DNA from: Macrophomina tecta
Taxonomy: Eukaryota > Ascomycota > Dothideomycetes > Botryosphaeriales > Botryosphaeriaceae
Direction of reading: 5' to 3'
DNA length: 64,000 nucleotides
Assembly (NCBI GenBank): GCA_024180945.1
Contig: JAKSGN010000007.1
Span: 1,178,001 to 1,242,000 of the forward strand
Part shown: in pieces, positions 12,201 through 24,359 of the stretch
Position numbering within the stretch: the stretch's first letter is position 1
Layout: each line of letters opens with the position of its first letter
Notes under the pieces: generated by a model
The model's database searches: none
The model's input: only the letters and a program-made list of their open reading frames with translations
Told to the model about the DNA's origin: nothing
Position numbers and translations under genes: made by a program

Positions 12201-14280
12201 AAATCGAGGTTCGGTGTCTAGTTTTAGGTTAATCTCGTAGTTCTATAGCTAGTATTTTAGTAGCGCGTCTTTAATCTTTTCTCTAAAAATTTTCTTAAAC
12301 CGGTGGTATTTCTTAGAAACGCCGTTAAGGTACTATTTATATATTCTAGTAGGGTTATCTCCCCCTATAGGTGTCGGGTAGTCTAGTTCTTCTCGTCTAG
12401 TAGCGCTAATCTATCGGGTTCGTTCTTTATTCGTAGTAGTAGGGCGGTACTATATTATTCTAATTACTTATTTCTTCTTTTATATCCTTTCTAGCGTAGC
12501 TTTCGAAATTAGGCTTACGTAGATAATAGGTTTAGCTATAGTACGTAGTTTCTATTCTAGTTTTTTTTAATTTCATTCTTTAGACTTAAGAATAATTCCT
12601 CCGTTATTCTAGTCGTATTATACATTCTATTTCTTTTACTAAGGGATTCCGAGAATAATATCGTACTTAGAAATCTTAGTAACGTCTAAATAGATACGTT
12701 CTCTATAGTCTTTATACTCGAGAATTAGTTTTAGGGTTTTAATAATTATCTTTCTATCTCTAAAGGAGCTAGGTAATCTATTAACTATTCTTAGCTAATA
12801 GGATTAGTTCTTTTCTCGGGGTTTTAGGTTAGCTTTTTCTATAAATTAGTTTAAGACGTAGTTCCCTTATAATACTAAGTCGATAAGAGTAAGAGCTCGG
12901 CATCCGTTAATCTTTATTATAATAATCTAGTAGTTTTTATATTCTATCGAGTCCCCTTCGTTCTCTAGTAGGTATTTTATAGTATTTTCGGTTAATACTA
13001 CTATAGTCCTATAGGGCAGGGGGCTCGCCTACTATAGCCCTAGTTTAGTAGGCGTTTCTAGTTTTTTAGATAGTACCCGCTAATATTCTTAGCTTCTTAG
13101 TAAGTTAGGCAGGCTTCGATACTATAGATAGACTAGTAGAGAGTATTATAATTAGAAGTTCTAGGTTATTCTTTAGTAGCCGAGGTAGTTTTTTTATTAT
13201 TAGTCCGCTAGTTACTAGTCTACTTATCTAGATAGTTCCTGCTAATATATCTATACTTTCTATAGTAGAAGTAAAGACTCTTTTTACGTCGGCGTTATTC
13301 TTCTTCCGGCGCTAGCTAAGGGGTCCTTCATTAGTTAGTATCTAGGTTTATAGGGTCTCCTAGTGGCAGACTATTACGGGGTTAGGCGGTATTAGTAGCG
13401 TTTCTAGGGAATCTTCCCGTCTCCCGGAAGCGATTATATATGCGTAAGTCGATCTAGATTATAGTACGTACTATTTTCTAGTATATAGTAGATAGCTTAG
13501 TACGGGCGAATTTATTCTTAATATAGTTCTTAAGTTCCTCGTAGTAGAGTATACGTAAGACCTCGTTGTCCTATTTAAGGCGTAAGGCGTATAGTTAGAA
13601 CCGAGTAATATAGTCGGTGGCTAATTCGGTTTATTTTAGGCGGTAGATTTAATAGGCGGTATCTTAGTAGTAATCCTTATTATTAAACGTGGCACGCAGT
13701 GCCTTAGTAAATTTTTTAAAACTATTAATAATTTCTTTAGTTTCTTCGTATGGCTTAGCGCCGTTCTAGTTAATCTAGTAGGATTCGAACTATCTAACGA
13801 TATTATTCCTTAGGTAGGAGCTGGCGAATAGTACCTTCTAGGTATTATCTTAAAAGGAGGTTCGATATATATAGAAGTATATTCAGATTTATCGTAGAAA
13901 TTCGTCTAGTTACCCTCTAGCCCTATTAAATATGTCCGGGGCCTTGATTTTTAGTTTAAAGGCTAGAGGTGCGACTAGGTCTACGGGTTTAGGGTTTAAG
14001 GCGGGTCCTTACGTAACTTTCTAGTTAGTTATCGGGGTCTATGTTAGATAGATAGTCGCGGGAGTTAGGTTTTAGATTAAGCGAGCTATTTATTTAGATT
14101 ACTCCTATTAGCCGAGTTCGAGGCGCTATATAGTGGCTTAAAGGTTTTAGATAAGCCCGTATAAGGCCTGCGTTAGGCCTTAAGGTTAAGGTTAGGGCGG
14201 GGATTATTTCTTAGTTATAGGCACGTCTTCCCCTTAGGGGTTGTACTAGGGTAGGAAATTTCTATTATTTATAGTTAGTA
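9230..14280 (-). pseudogene. Gag-Pol relict of the chromodomain Gypsy element
   Basis: Read through TAG stops on the minus strand. About 13230-13275: Gag zinc knuckle in which Cys and His codons have become Tyr. About 12850-12920: protease region (ALTLIDL, catalytic Asp not preserved as such). About 11740-11900: RT with KYLVMPFRLTNAPTTF, and YLND in place of YLDD. About 9890-9990: integrase with HPQTDEQTERTNQTLKQYLR after restoring Gln at stops. About 9230-9420: chromodomain with EWLIEKIL and FKYLIKWKG. A chromodomain would read histone marks to steer integration. Dense stops and lost catalytic Asp residues make it non-functional. Confidence 0.85.
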
Positions 14281-14329
14281 TTCTTTACTTAGGTAATTAC
14301 CTCTAGTGCCTATAGAGTAGTAGTTAAAG

Positions 14330-14696
14330 TATTATGCCGCTACTCTTTCTAGGGGAGGTCGGGCGTATTATCGGGTAGCGTAGGCTTTCGGGGGGCCGTA
14401 GCGGTAGGTAGAAAAGGATCGTACGTAGTATTAGGGTAAGAATTAATTAATAAGTTAACTACGAAGGTTCTATCTACTAGTAACGAATATAAGTTATATA
14501 TATTAATCTAGTTAGCTATTCGTTGGCCAGAGGTATAGTATTATTTAGCTAGTAGGCTAGCCATTAGCCGGGAACGTATACTAGAGGTCACGTGGTGTAG
14601 CTAACGGGGCTTAGGGCGGCGCTAGATAATCCGGTAGTACCCTTTTTATATCGCCCCTATCGTTTCTACTATGTCCCTCTTTCCTAGGTCGTAATA
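14330..14696 (-). repeat. 5' LTR of the Gypsy element (367 bp)
   Basis: Starts tattatgccgctac and ends ggtcgtaata. Because the element is on the minus strand this is the promoter-bearing 5' LTR. I could not assign a primer-binding site next to it. Confidence 0.88.
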
Positions 14697-15144
14697 AATT
14701 TAGTATAGATTCCCGGCTTATATCGTTAGTAGACGTTTTCGATTTCTCGTTCGAGTAGATAATATCCTCCTTATTAAGTATAATATATGGTATAATCGAT
14801 TCTAGCTCGTTATCTTATTACTAAGCCGCTAGTAGCTCGTCTAAGTCCTCTAGTAAGAACTTACTAGATTTATTAAACGTAACGTCTCTTAATCGTATAA
14901 TACGATCCTTTAGTAAATATTAAATACGGTAGATATTAGTTAAATCGTATTTAACTAAATATTTAACTAAGACTCGCTCGTTTAGCTTATATAAGCATAG
15001 AATCGTCTTAAGTAGTAAGTAGGCTTTATAGCTATATACTCGTAGATAAGCCACCTTAGGCTGCTTTTTATAGGCTAACTCGAATAGAGTCTTCTACTAG
15101 TACTGTAAAGCGCTAAGGCTTGGGTGGAGGATTACTAAGCTATA

Positions 15145-15365
15145 TATTGGAACAAGTGGTGTGACGGCTTATTCAATAGTAAATAGGATGAAATTGGCAT
15201 ATCTAGTAGAGGGAGGCCGTACGGGCTTCCCTTATACCTATCCTACCTACTAGGGTAAAACGGGTATGTAACTTGCTTACCTGCTAAGACAGGTGTACAA
15301 CGAGTATAAGACATAACTAAATCTAAAACACTACTAAAAGTAAAATGTACGTGATTAATCTAACA
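15145..15365 (-). repeat. 3' LTR of Copia-II A (221 bp)
   Basis: Reads plus as tattggaacaagtgg to attaatctaaca. Same length as the 5' LTR at 20746-20966. Confidence 0.9.
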
Positions 15366-15699
15366 CACCCCCTTCACGTACTGCCTATTTGGGGAGTAGG
15401 TGATAAAAAGAAATAAGAGTAAACAGATAACTAGGTAAGTATTAAACTCGTAAACTCGCTCAAAGTAGGCGGTTGATTTCCAAGATTAAAAGAAATAACA
15501 AAACGCATTCTCCATACTATAAGTAAGCGGTACTGCTTGCTTATAGTATAGAGAATACACAAGTAATATAAGAATAATATATATAAGTACTAAAAGGGTT
15601 AGGGAAGACTTATACCTACTTAGGTATAAGTCCTCTATTAGCTTAAGTAAGCTATAAGGGTTGCGCCTCATTTTATAAAATAACACAAATAAATAACTG

Positions 15700-18600
15700 C
15701 TAATTGTGGAGTAGGGAAAGTCTAATAGCCGTAACGAAATAAGCGTGCTTCTAGCGAGGTAGGGCTTTAGTAAGACCGTCTACTAATATCACTACTATAG
15801 GCGTCTACTAATATCACTACTATAGGCGTCTACTAAAGGTAAACGTTGCCTACTTAGGCTTCCTGGCGCAGCCAATAGTGGTAAATATCCATATGACGTA
15901 GCTTAGTATTAAGCTTCCCAATACTTTCCTACATAAGCCGAAGCGTTTGCGTATTATCGCATTATATTTTGATTTGGTGGCCTAGATCGAATTACACTCC
16001 TCTAAAAAGGCGTTTCCACCAGAAGTATTACTTAGCAGCTTCTAATAAGGCAAGAAGCTCGGCTTCGGTAGTTAAAGTTATAACAGTAGGCTGCTTAATA
16101 GCCTTCCAATCAACAGCTACTCCGAACATAGTAATAATCGAGCCTTAGTAGCTGCGGCGCGTGTCCAAATCATTAGCAAATACTGCATCACTACTAATAA
16201 TAAAGATATTGTTTTCGTCCTTATAGTTACCCTAAAAGAATAAGGCGAGCTTCTTAGTTCCTACTAAATAGCTAAGGAGCCTTTGGGAGAGCTCAAGGTG
16301 GCGAGAAGACGGATTAGTAAGGTAAGATAATAGTACGGAACAGGCGTACGCAATATCCACCCTAGTACTAGTGGCCGCAAATTGTGCTAAATTAATCCTA
16401 CTTTAATAGAGGTAAATGTCTTATGCGCTTACGTACGTACCTTAGTTCGCTTAAAGCACTTCATCTGAAGGAAGCAGTATTAAAGAAAAGTAATTTTCAC
16501 TAACACCATAGCGAGTAATAAGGCCAGAGATATATAATTCCTAGAAGAGCCATAAGAGCCTCTACTCTCGGTCCCTTATAATGCGTAAGGCTAGGAACTA
16601 TTATGCTTCTCCTAGAATTCTTATCTCGTAGCGTTTAAGCAGGTCTTCTTAGAAAGCGTCTATAAAAGGTTTATCTCGCTTATGGTATACCATAATAACG
16701 TCATCTACAAAGAAGAAGACGAACAGGTGATCATTTAAGTATAGGCAAGAAGTATTAGGTACCTAAGTCAAACCGAGCTCTTCTAAAGATTTATAGAAGT
16801 GCCGTTACTAAAGAGCTAGTAACTTCTTAAGGCCATAAAGCGCTCGAAGTAAACGAAGAATTTAGCCTTATTTAAGCTTTAGTCCTTCTAGAGGTCGACA
16901 GTATGTCTTTTCCTTAAGTAGAACGTAAGGAAATGCGTTTATAACGTCGTACTGGCGCATTTCTAAGTCAAAAGCGTAGATTATAGCAATTAGGGCTCGG
17001 AAAATCTGAAAGGCAAGAGTAGCTGCATAAGTATTCTACTAAGTAGCCTAAAGGTCTCCTCTTACACAGATACGTGCCTTAACCTTAGTAAGCCAGCCGT
17101 GTTTATTAAGCTTATACTTAAATACCTAGGTAAGTAGTATTACGTCCTTATTAAGGCTTTTCGCTTTACTAAGTGCCGCTGTCTTCCATACCCCCTTACC
17201 CTAAAGTTCCTAGAGTTCTGTTTAGATTGCCTCCAGTAGGTGGGTTTTTATTAGGTGGTTAAAGATGTCCTTATAGAAACGAGGTTTAGGTAGTAGTTAA
17301 TCTCGGTAAATACGTAGTAGGCCTATAGGCGATGCTTACGCTTTTACTATAGTAGATTCCTAGAAAGATGCGAGAAAAGACGTAAACAGCATTTAGTAAC
17401 TAAATATATTATTATAAATTAACGTAATATACGCATCTTTACGTGAGTTGCGAGTCCTTAATCCGTAAATAATTAGGTTTAGATTAATATCCGCTGCGAT
17501 ATTACGTTCTCTTGGGGCACGGTTTCCTCTAACAGCGCCTAGATTAGGTGGATTCTCGTATTAGACTAGTATAAGCTGGCCGAGTCCTCGTGATTATTAA
17601 TTCTATTAATCTTCACCCCCTAAGCCTTGAGAGGCTAAGCCTTAAGAGGCTTATTATTAGACTAGAGTAGATCGATCTAGTAATGCATAATCTAAAGGAT
17701 CTGGTGTTTATTTATTATAAATTAAGCCTACTTATAGGCTGCTTTTCGTATACTATTCGCGTGCTAGGCCTTTACTAGTTAATTTTAAAGGGCTTAGTAG
17801 ATAATTTAGTTATGCTCCTTATACTTAGGCGCCTAGGTGGCTATTTTAAGTCTCTAGAGTTTCTTAAGTTGATTAAATTAGAGCCGGTGATGGCTTATTA
17901 CTAAGGTTAAAGAAGACCTTAGATTCCTAATCCAAGGGGATAATCTCCTCCTTATAAAGCGTAATACGAGGAATAACTACCTCTTACTCTTAATTTTACT
18001 CCTGTTACTATAGAGCGAGTATCTTTTCTAGATTCTCTAGAGAGAACTTGCTAGATTCGTCAAAGGTAACGTCTCTTAAGCGTACTACTCGTTTCTTTAG
18101 AGAATACCAGATTCTATAGATATTAGTGAAGTCATATCCAACCAAATATCCGATAAGGACACGTTCATCTAGTTTATTACTACGTGGAATATTCTTCAGT
18201 AGTAAGTAGGCTTTATAGCTATAAACTCGAAGGTAAGCTACTTTTAGCTTCTTACTATAGACACGCTTAAATAGCGTTTTCTAATAGTAGCGCTTTATTA
18301 GAGTTCTATTATAAATGTAGACTGCTGCCTTAATAATTTCAGGCTATAGGTGCTTAGGCAGGTTAGCACTAACTCGCAATAATCTTACTTTAATAATAAT
18401 TAAGTACCCTAAACGCTCTAATACGCCGTTCTACTAAGGGGTATACGGAGCTAATACTTTATAGGTAACTCCCTACTACTCAAGCTACTACTTAAAGGCT
18501 CGTATAAGCGATACTTCTCTATCTAATCTAAGAAAGGCTACTAATTTGCTAAATCTTATCTTAATCATTTAGATGATATTAAGAAGGTGCTGGGTACACT

Positions 18601-20419
18601 CATCCTTAGTTACGTAAGTGACCGCAAAAGTAAATTTAGTAAAAGTATATTTAAGATACATAATCTATTAGTAGCCGTTATTGGCTCGTGTTATATATAT
18701 TAAGTTAAATAAGACTCGAAAGAATACTTCTTCTAATAATTCCTCTAGTTACATAGATCGAGAGATCTGCTGTTGTGCCTTAGTACGTGCGCATACATTA
18801 TAGTAATTAGGTAACTACTAATCGGTAATTATAGCTCCTTATACTACCTATAGCAAGGCTCGAATAGCTCTTTAGCCTACATATACAAAGATTTTATGCC
18901 ATTGTATAGCTAGCAACGAGCGATTAGCAACGTTAGACACTATAGCTAGTAGATCATCTACTTCCTTATATTCTATAAAGAAGTAGTTTTGGGCGAAGGT
19001 TAGATAGGCTATAATAAAGTCCTCTAAGTAGAGGCATATACGTTCTATATCTAACTCAATTCTCTTTTCTCTTACCTTAGCAATAGAGACGAGGTTTGCC
19101 ATAAACAAGAATACGTAGGCCACGTCTATAAGCTTAATAGTGCGTGGGCCCTTATAGTTAGTAGTATATACCAGTACCTCACCAAATGACTCGATCTTAA
19201 CCGTAGAGTTTTCTAATATAACGTAGTCATCTAGCCCTACGTCCCTTATTTTAGTGTAGCGATTCTTTATATACTAATTATAGATATGGTGTGTTGTGCT
19301 AGTATCGGCAATCCATAAGAGATCAAGCGTTATAGGCCTTAAAATACGTTATACATTAAATAATAAGGCAACTACAGCTAGAAAGAATAATATTTTCTTA
19401 TCTCCTTTACCTAGTTTTAGCTCTTGTTTCTTTTAAGGAGCGTTGTCCTGCTTCTTCTAGCTTTAGCCGTGATTTTAGCCATTTTTAAACCGTTTAATAG
19501 AGCGTTCAACTCTTCTCTTAATCTATAGATCCTCGAGTGCCTTATTAACCTTCTCTTAAACCTCCTGGTTTAGTATCCAATCTACTAGTCTAGCCTCTGG
19601 ATTGTAATATCCACATTTATCGTAGTAGTGATTTTCGCCATATAAGTAGGCGAGTAGCTTTCTTTCCTACTTCTTATTCCTTAGTAAAGCAGTAAAGGCT
19701 GCTTTAGTAGCCTTTAGATTCTCAGCCGCATTTTGGCGTGAGTAGTTTCGGTAGTCGATAATCAGATTATAAAGCGACTTAGTAAGCTTATTATCCTAGA
19801 GCTTAATCTTGTGGGCGGAGGCCCAGTGGGCATCAAGAGAAGTAAGCGCCTTAAGAAAGGCGACCTTGCCTCGATTACCCATAACCTCTAGAAGTTCGAG
19901 CTCCTCTGCCTTAAACAGAGTCTCTTCCTATTATAAAAGCCATTTATCAATATTCTAACTGCTTAGAGGCTTCTCAAGCTAACGAAGCTTATTAACGATA
20001 AGTTCTTCCTAAGTCTCCTTTATTAGTTAGAGCCGCGCCTTAAGCGCTATAAGCTAAGAATAGGGGTGCGAATCGCCCCTTAGCTTAGTTAGAAGTGGGA
20101 GCAGTAATAGTCTCACTAAGTCCTCAATAATCGTTAAAAGATTATTAATCTCCTTTTATAGCTTCTCGTGCTTAACCAGGCTTCTCTCGTACGCCCTGAT
20201 TTATATTTTGTAGCGCTCCCAGGCTCGTTATTAATTTGGATTAGAGGCTAGTGGCTCTTAAACCTCAACTAGTTCGGTTAGTTAAGTAGGTTTCTCAGGC
20301 TTCGATAGGTCGATGTAGTCGAATATCTCGTATTTCTTAGCTCGTAATTAGATAATAAAGTACCATTCATCCCAATTATCAGCTGTCTTCAAGACAACGA
20401 TAGGTTTAGAAGACGTCAT
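15700..20419 (-). pseudogene. Copia-II A Gag-Pol polyprotein relict
   Basis: Minus strand from an intact ATG (20419) to TAG at about 15700, roughly 1570 codons with scattered TAG/TAA stops. N-terminal Gag with a DNW-E/K-WYFI region; a zinc knuckle near 19620-19660, YLYGENHYYDKC, with the first Cys residues changed to Tyr; then protease, integrase (the stop-free stretch 18872-19123 is the zone between protease and integrase), RT with FFFVDDVIMVY near 16700 (catalytic DD intact) and RNase H. Gag-Pol in one frame is the usual copia layout. Interrupted throughout by RIP stops, so no full protein is made. Its DNA is less mutated than copy B at 24360-30215. Confidence 0.85.
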
Positions 20420-20727
20420 AGCGCAGTATTACGTTGCGTCGTGTTATATTATGTGCCACAGCAGGCACAGGTAAATTACCAAAGTAGACAGTAGGCGTAA
20501 GGCCAATAAATAAGCCGTTCACTTAAAAGTATTACTCTAAGGCGGTGGGAAAGTGCTACGCTTTAGGTAATAAAAAAGGCGTGTTATAGGAGGCAACTAA
20601 AGTCCTCCGTTACAGAACACGTATAGCAAAAGAATACCAAGAATAAACGTCCGGATACCACGGAACGCTCAAAATAGCACAATAAGGTACTAGGGAGGAT
20701 GGCTTAGAATGCGAAAGGCACCAAAGA

Positions 20728-20745
20728 CGCATCCGGGCTCATAAC
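20728..20745 (-). promoter_or_regulatory. Copia primer-binding site, initiator-tRNA anticodon-arm type
   Basis: On the minus strand, directly after the 5' LTR: gttatgagcccggatgcg. This is complementary to a tRNA segment ccgggctcataac, which contains CTCATAA, the anticodon loop of initiator tRNA-Met. Priming from an internal tRNA fragment is known for Drosophila copia and Ty5. The same site is present after the other copia 5' LTRs (24614, 46798 and 59616), where G has become A. Confidence 0.75.
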
Positions 20746-20966
20746 TATTAAAACAAGTGGTGTGACGGCTTATTCAATAGTAAATGGGATGAAATTAGCA
20801 TATCTAGTAGAGGAAGGCCGTACGGGCTTCCCTTATACCTATCCTACCTACTAGGGTAAAACAGGTATGTAACTTGCTTACCTGCTAAGACAGGTGTGCA
20901 ACGAGTATAAGACATAACTAAATCCAAAACACTACTAAAAGTAAAATACACGTGATTAATCCAACA
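20746..20966 (-). repeat. 5' LTR of Copia-II A (221 bp)
   Basis: Ends attaatccaaca, followed by the duplication ctata at 20967-20971. Confidence 0.9.
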
Positions 20967-23900
20967 CTATATTATAAATAATACAGCCTAGTAAGCAGTC
21001 GGAAGGAGATAACTCTCTAAGAGAGAAGTAGGTAGGAGATTTAATAAAGACAAGAGGGGAGGTAAAAGATAGAGTAAAGCTTTTATTAGCTTATATCCCG
21101 TTTATTAGTATTGCGCGTCTTAAAGAACGAAACTACGGTGCTATCTAGAGCTCCTTATATATACTTATTCCTTATAAGTAGATCCTTCTAGATATACTAT
21201 ATTAGAAATCCAACGAGGGTGATTTATAAGAAATAAGATTCTAGCCCCAATCCTTATCCGTTTTACATAATTTTTATATCGTAATAACTGGAAATGATTG
21301 AACTTTTATAATGTATAAAAGGAATTTTAGTAGGGGCTATACCCGTTTAGTTATTAGTTAGTGAAGTGGAGTGGCGAATTTTGCCACCTCAGTTTGCTAC
21401 CGTGGTTTGCCACCGCAGTTTGCCACTGCTATAACTCCGAGGTATATTCGTTATATACCTTAGGTAGTATTTTAATACCTAAGGTAATATATTAATAAGC
21501 TACGCTTATATAAGCTTACTTATTAATATTTAACAAGTACTGCTTTATTAGGGTTCTATTATAGATGTAGGAGGCTGCCTTAATTATTTTAGGCTAAAGG
21601 CCTTTAGATAGATTAGTACTAACGCGTAGAGCGCGTGCTTTAACTATAATAGAGTATCCTAAACGTTCTAAAGCTCCATTTTACTAAGGCGTATAGAGAG
21701 CTAATACCTTATAGGTAATTCTCTACTACTTAAGCTATTACTTAAACGCGTATATAAGTAACACTTCTCTATCTAATCTTAGAAACGCCACCGTCTTTCC
21801 AAATCGAGACTTAATTATTTAGATAATATTAAGGAGGTGCTAGGTGCACTTATTCTTAGTAACGTACGTAACCGTAATAGTAAACTTAGTAAATATATAT
21901 TCTGCGTGCGTTATCTACTAATTACCGTTATTAGCTCGTGTTATTTATATTAAATTAAATAAAATTCGAAAAAAGGCCTCTGTAGATAATTCTTTTAGCT
22001 CTATAGCTCGAGAAATCTATTAATAGGCCTTCGTACGAGCGTATATATTATAGTACTTAGATAGCTTCTAATCCGTAATAGCCGCTCCTTAAACTACCTT
22101 AGGTAACGCGTTAACAGCGTTTTAGCCTATATAGGTAAATATATCGTACCACTAAGTAGCTAGCAAGGATCGGATAATAAAATTCGAGTTAATCTTTAGA
22201 TTATTTAACCCCTTATTATACTCTATAAAGAAGTAGTTATACTTAAGAATTAGGTTCGCTATAATAACGTTCTTTTTATAGAGATATAAACGGCCTATAT
22301 CTAACTAAATGCCCTTATCCCTTACCTTAGTAACGGAGACGAGGTTAGCCTTAAACGATAGTATGTAGGCCACGTCTAGTAGGGTAATAACGCGGTTTTC
22401 TTATTAGTTAGTTGCGTTAACCGTTACTTCTCTAAATACTTTAATTAGTATAGTTAAATTTCTAGCTATAATATAATTATTTAGACTCACATCCCTAGTT
22501 TTCTTAAACCGTTTCTACATGAATCGATTGTAGATGTAGTACGTAGAGCCCATATTAGTAATCCACGAGAGCTTAAGCGTAATAGGTTTAGCAACGTATT
22601 GCGTACTAAAAGCCGAGGCTACTACGGCTAGAAATGATAAAGAATTACCATCGTCCAATTCGTTCGTTAATTACTAATCTTACGGATCCTCTTATAGCTT
22701 CTAAGGAGTTGGATTCTCACGTTTACGCTTAGAACGGTTAAGCGAACGCTTTACTCGATACTTAGTTTAGGGGTCCTCTAGGCTCTTCTTAATCTTAGCC
22801 TAAAGCTCTTTATTAGGTATCTAATTAGCCGGTCTAATTACTACATTATAATACGCATATTAGTAATACTAGTGATTCTCTCTATACGTATATTTAGGAG
22901 GGCCTCGTTCCTACTTTTAATTACGTAGCGTGGCTATAAAGGCTACTTTCATAACCTTTAAATTTTCGGCTATATTTTAACGTTAGTAGTTGCGGTACTT
23001 AATAATAAGATTAGCTAGTAGCTTAATAAGCTTACCGTTCTAAAGCCTAATCTTATAGTTAGTAGCCTACTAAGTATTAAAAGATGAAAGCGCTTTTAAA
23101 AAGCTCTTCTTACCTCGGTTACTAGAAACGTCGGGTAGGTTAAGTAATTCTGCCTTAAATAGCGTTTCCTTCTATTAATCTAGCTACTTAGCGATATTCT
23201 AGCTACTAGGTAATTTCTTAAGCTATTTTAGCTAATTAATTACGAGGTCTTCTTAAGTCTTTTATATAGGCTAAAGCCGTGCTTTAAGCGCAGATAGCTA
23301 AGAATAAGGATATAGGTTATTCCTTAGTTTTCGAAGAATCGATTGGAGAGAGAAGCTAATAGAGTCTAGAATAATCGTTAATAGATCATTAATTTCTTTT
23401 TCTAGCTTCTCGTATTCTCGGAGCTCTTATTTATAGTCCTTACGTTATAGCTTATAACGCTCCTATGCTCGTATAGAGTCATTTTTTAGTTTCGTAGGGC
23501 TACGTAGCTTAATTAGCTGGATTAGCTTCTCTACAAGGTTCAGATTAATATAGTTAAAGATTTTCCCCTACTTCGCTCGGGCTTAGATAGTAAAATACTA
23601 CTTATCCTAGTTATCGGATGACTTAAGAACGATAATAGGCTTTAATAAGGCTATAGTTACTAGTAGTAGCTAGTAGTTACTTATCGGATAATCGGGCCGA
23701 GTCTCGTAGCTGTAGGTAACTTAGGGGAAGCGCTAGTACGTAGTAAAACTCGCTTAGATAGCTAGTATACCTACTAGAAATGCTATACCTAGAAAGGGCT
23801 ACTAAAATAGGTACTTAGTAATAGTTTAGATAACTATTATAAAAATAACGAATAAGGGAGGCACTTAGCTCCGCTTATAACTATATAGTAAAAGAATGCT

Positions 23901-24008
23901 AAGCGAGACGTCCGGATACTACGGAACGCTTAAACGTAGTATAAAGAGGTGCTTCTAGAAAATAGCTTAGATTACAAAAGGCACCTAAGACGCACCCGGG
24001 CTTATAAC

Positions 24009-24227
24009 TATTAGAAAATAACTAATTAGTAGCCTTAATTTAGCTAATAAAGATAAGTTCCTATAGATTAGTATATCTAGTAGAGGGAGGCCGTACGGGC
24101 TTCCCTTATACCTATTCTACCTACTAGGGTAAAACGGGTATATAACTATCTTACCTACTAAGATAGGTATACAACGAGTATAAGATATAACTAAATCTAA
24201 AATACTATTAAATTAAATATTCTAATA
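24009..24227 (-). repeat. 5' LTR of Copia-I A (219 bp)
   Basis: Starts tattagaaaataac and ends atattctaata, with the primer-binding site (plus strand ccgggcttataac) directly to its left. Confidence 0.9.
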
Positions 24228-24359
24228 ATAAGCCTAAGTTCTATAGGTAAACGATTGTACTATAAAGGCACCTAGATTAGTAAGAGTCTAACTATATACT
24301 ATTTCAGCTTAGTAAGAATACCTAATTATAGCTCGACATTTCGGTCTTAATAACTTAGG
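24228..24359 (-). pseudogene. Unrecognised relict coding frame, part continued at 30221
   Basis: A minus-strand frame can be followed from about 30370 to 30221, across the Copia-II B insertion, into 24354-24228, interrupted only by TAG, TAA and one TGA codon. Readable parts include MAVRLA, EQHKALLT and VIKTEMSSYN. I do not recognise a family. It does not match the part of DUF3435 expected on this side of Copia-I A, so the two flanks of that element may not have been contiguous. Confidence 0.35.

Larger units (their letters stand above)
8044..14696 (-). mobile_element. Ty3/Gypsy chromodomain retrotransposon, 6653 bp, nested in Copia-I A
   Basis: Two 367 bp LTRs (8044-8410 and 14330-14696) enclose a minus-strand Gag-Pol. 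The target duplication is aattc (8039-8043) and aattt (14697-14701), a single C-to-T difference, and joining the flanks restores the Copia-I sequence. LTR ends read TATTA...GTAATA, which is TGTTA...GTAACA after RIP. The polypurine tract, minus agagggggaatag, is at 8411-8423. The pol order of protease, RT, RNase H, integrase, then chromodomain marks it as a chromodomain-bearing Gypsy lineage. It inserted after Copia-I and is itself heavily RIP-mutated. Confidence 0.9.
15145..20966 (-). mobile_element. Copia-II element A, 5822 bp, complete
   Basis: 221 bp LTRs at 15145-15365 (3') and 20746-20966 (5'), target duplication ctata (15140-15144 and 20967-20971), polypurine tract derived from gtgaagggggtg next to the 3' LTR, and a primer-binding site directly inside the 5' LTR. 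Its polyprotein is on the minus strand. RIP is milder than in Copia-I A: the start ATG and the RT VDD motif survive. Third layer of the nest: Copia-I, then solo LTR, then this element. Confidence 0.92.
15104..21535. mobile_element. Solo-LTR-like element of about 605 bp, split by Copia-II A
   Basis: Two pieces, 15104-15144 and 20972-21535, starting tgtaaagcgc and ending atttaaca (TG...CA), flanked by the 5 bp duplication agtac (15099-15103 and 21536-21540) within Copia-I A. No coding sequence; with TG...CA ends and a 5 bp duplication it is best read as a solo LTR of a family not otherwise seen here. The inner part carries a run of related units, ttgccacc, ttgctacc, ttgccacc and ttgccac (about 21379-21427). 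Confidence 0.75.
5128..24227 (-). mobile_element. Copia-I element A, full length but split by nested insertions
   Basis: A Ty1/copia retrotransposon in three pieces: 5128-8043, 14697-15103 and 21536-24227. Taken together they total about 6.0 kb and run collinear with the uninterrupted copy at 46578-52571. LTRs are 219 bp (3' LTR 5128-5346, 5' LTR 24009-24227). Gag-Pol runs minus from about 23654, where the start ATG has become ATA, to about 6050, with very many TAG/TAA stops. The first gap is filled by a Gypsy element and the second by a solo-LTR-like element carrying a Copia-II element. The five bases outside the LTRs differ (gtacg and ataag), unlike every other element here. Heavily RIP-mutated and dead. 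Confidence 0.88.

Noticed and set aside
15500..15560. Inverted repeat near the Copia-II A 3' end (actataagtaagcggtactgc / gcttgcttatagt)
   Set aside because: A similar palindrome is present in Copia-II B near 29790-29820; it is part of the element's 3' region and no separate feature could be supported.
18872..19123. 83 aa ORF as a separate gene (also 26083-26451, 48285-48500 and 61088-61456)
   Set aside because: These are the least stop-prone part of the copia polyprotein between protease and integrase, not independent genes.
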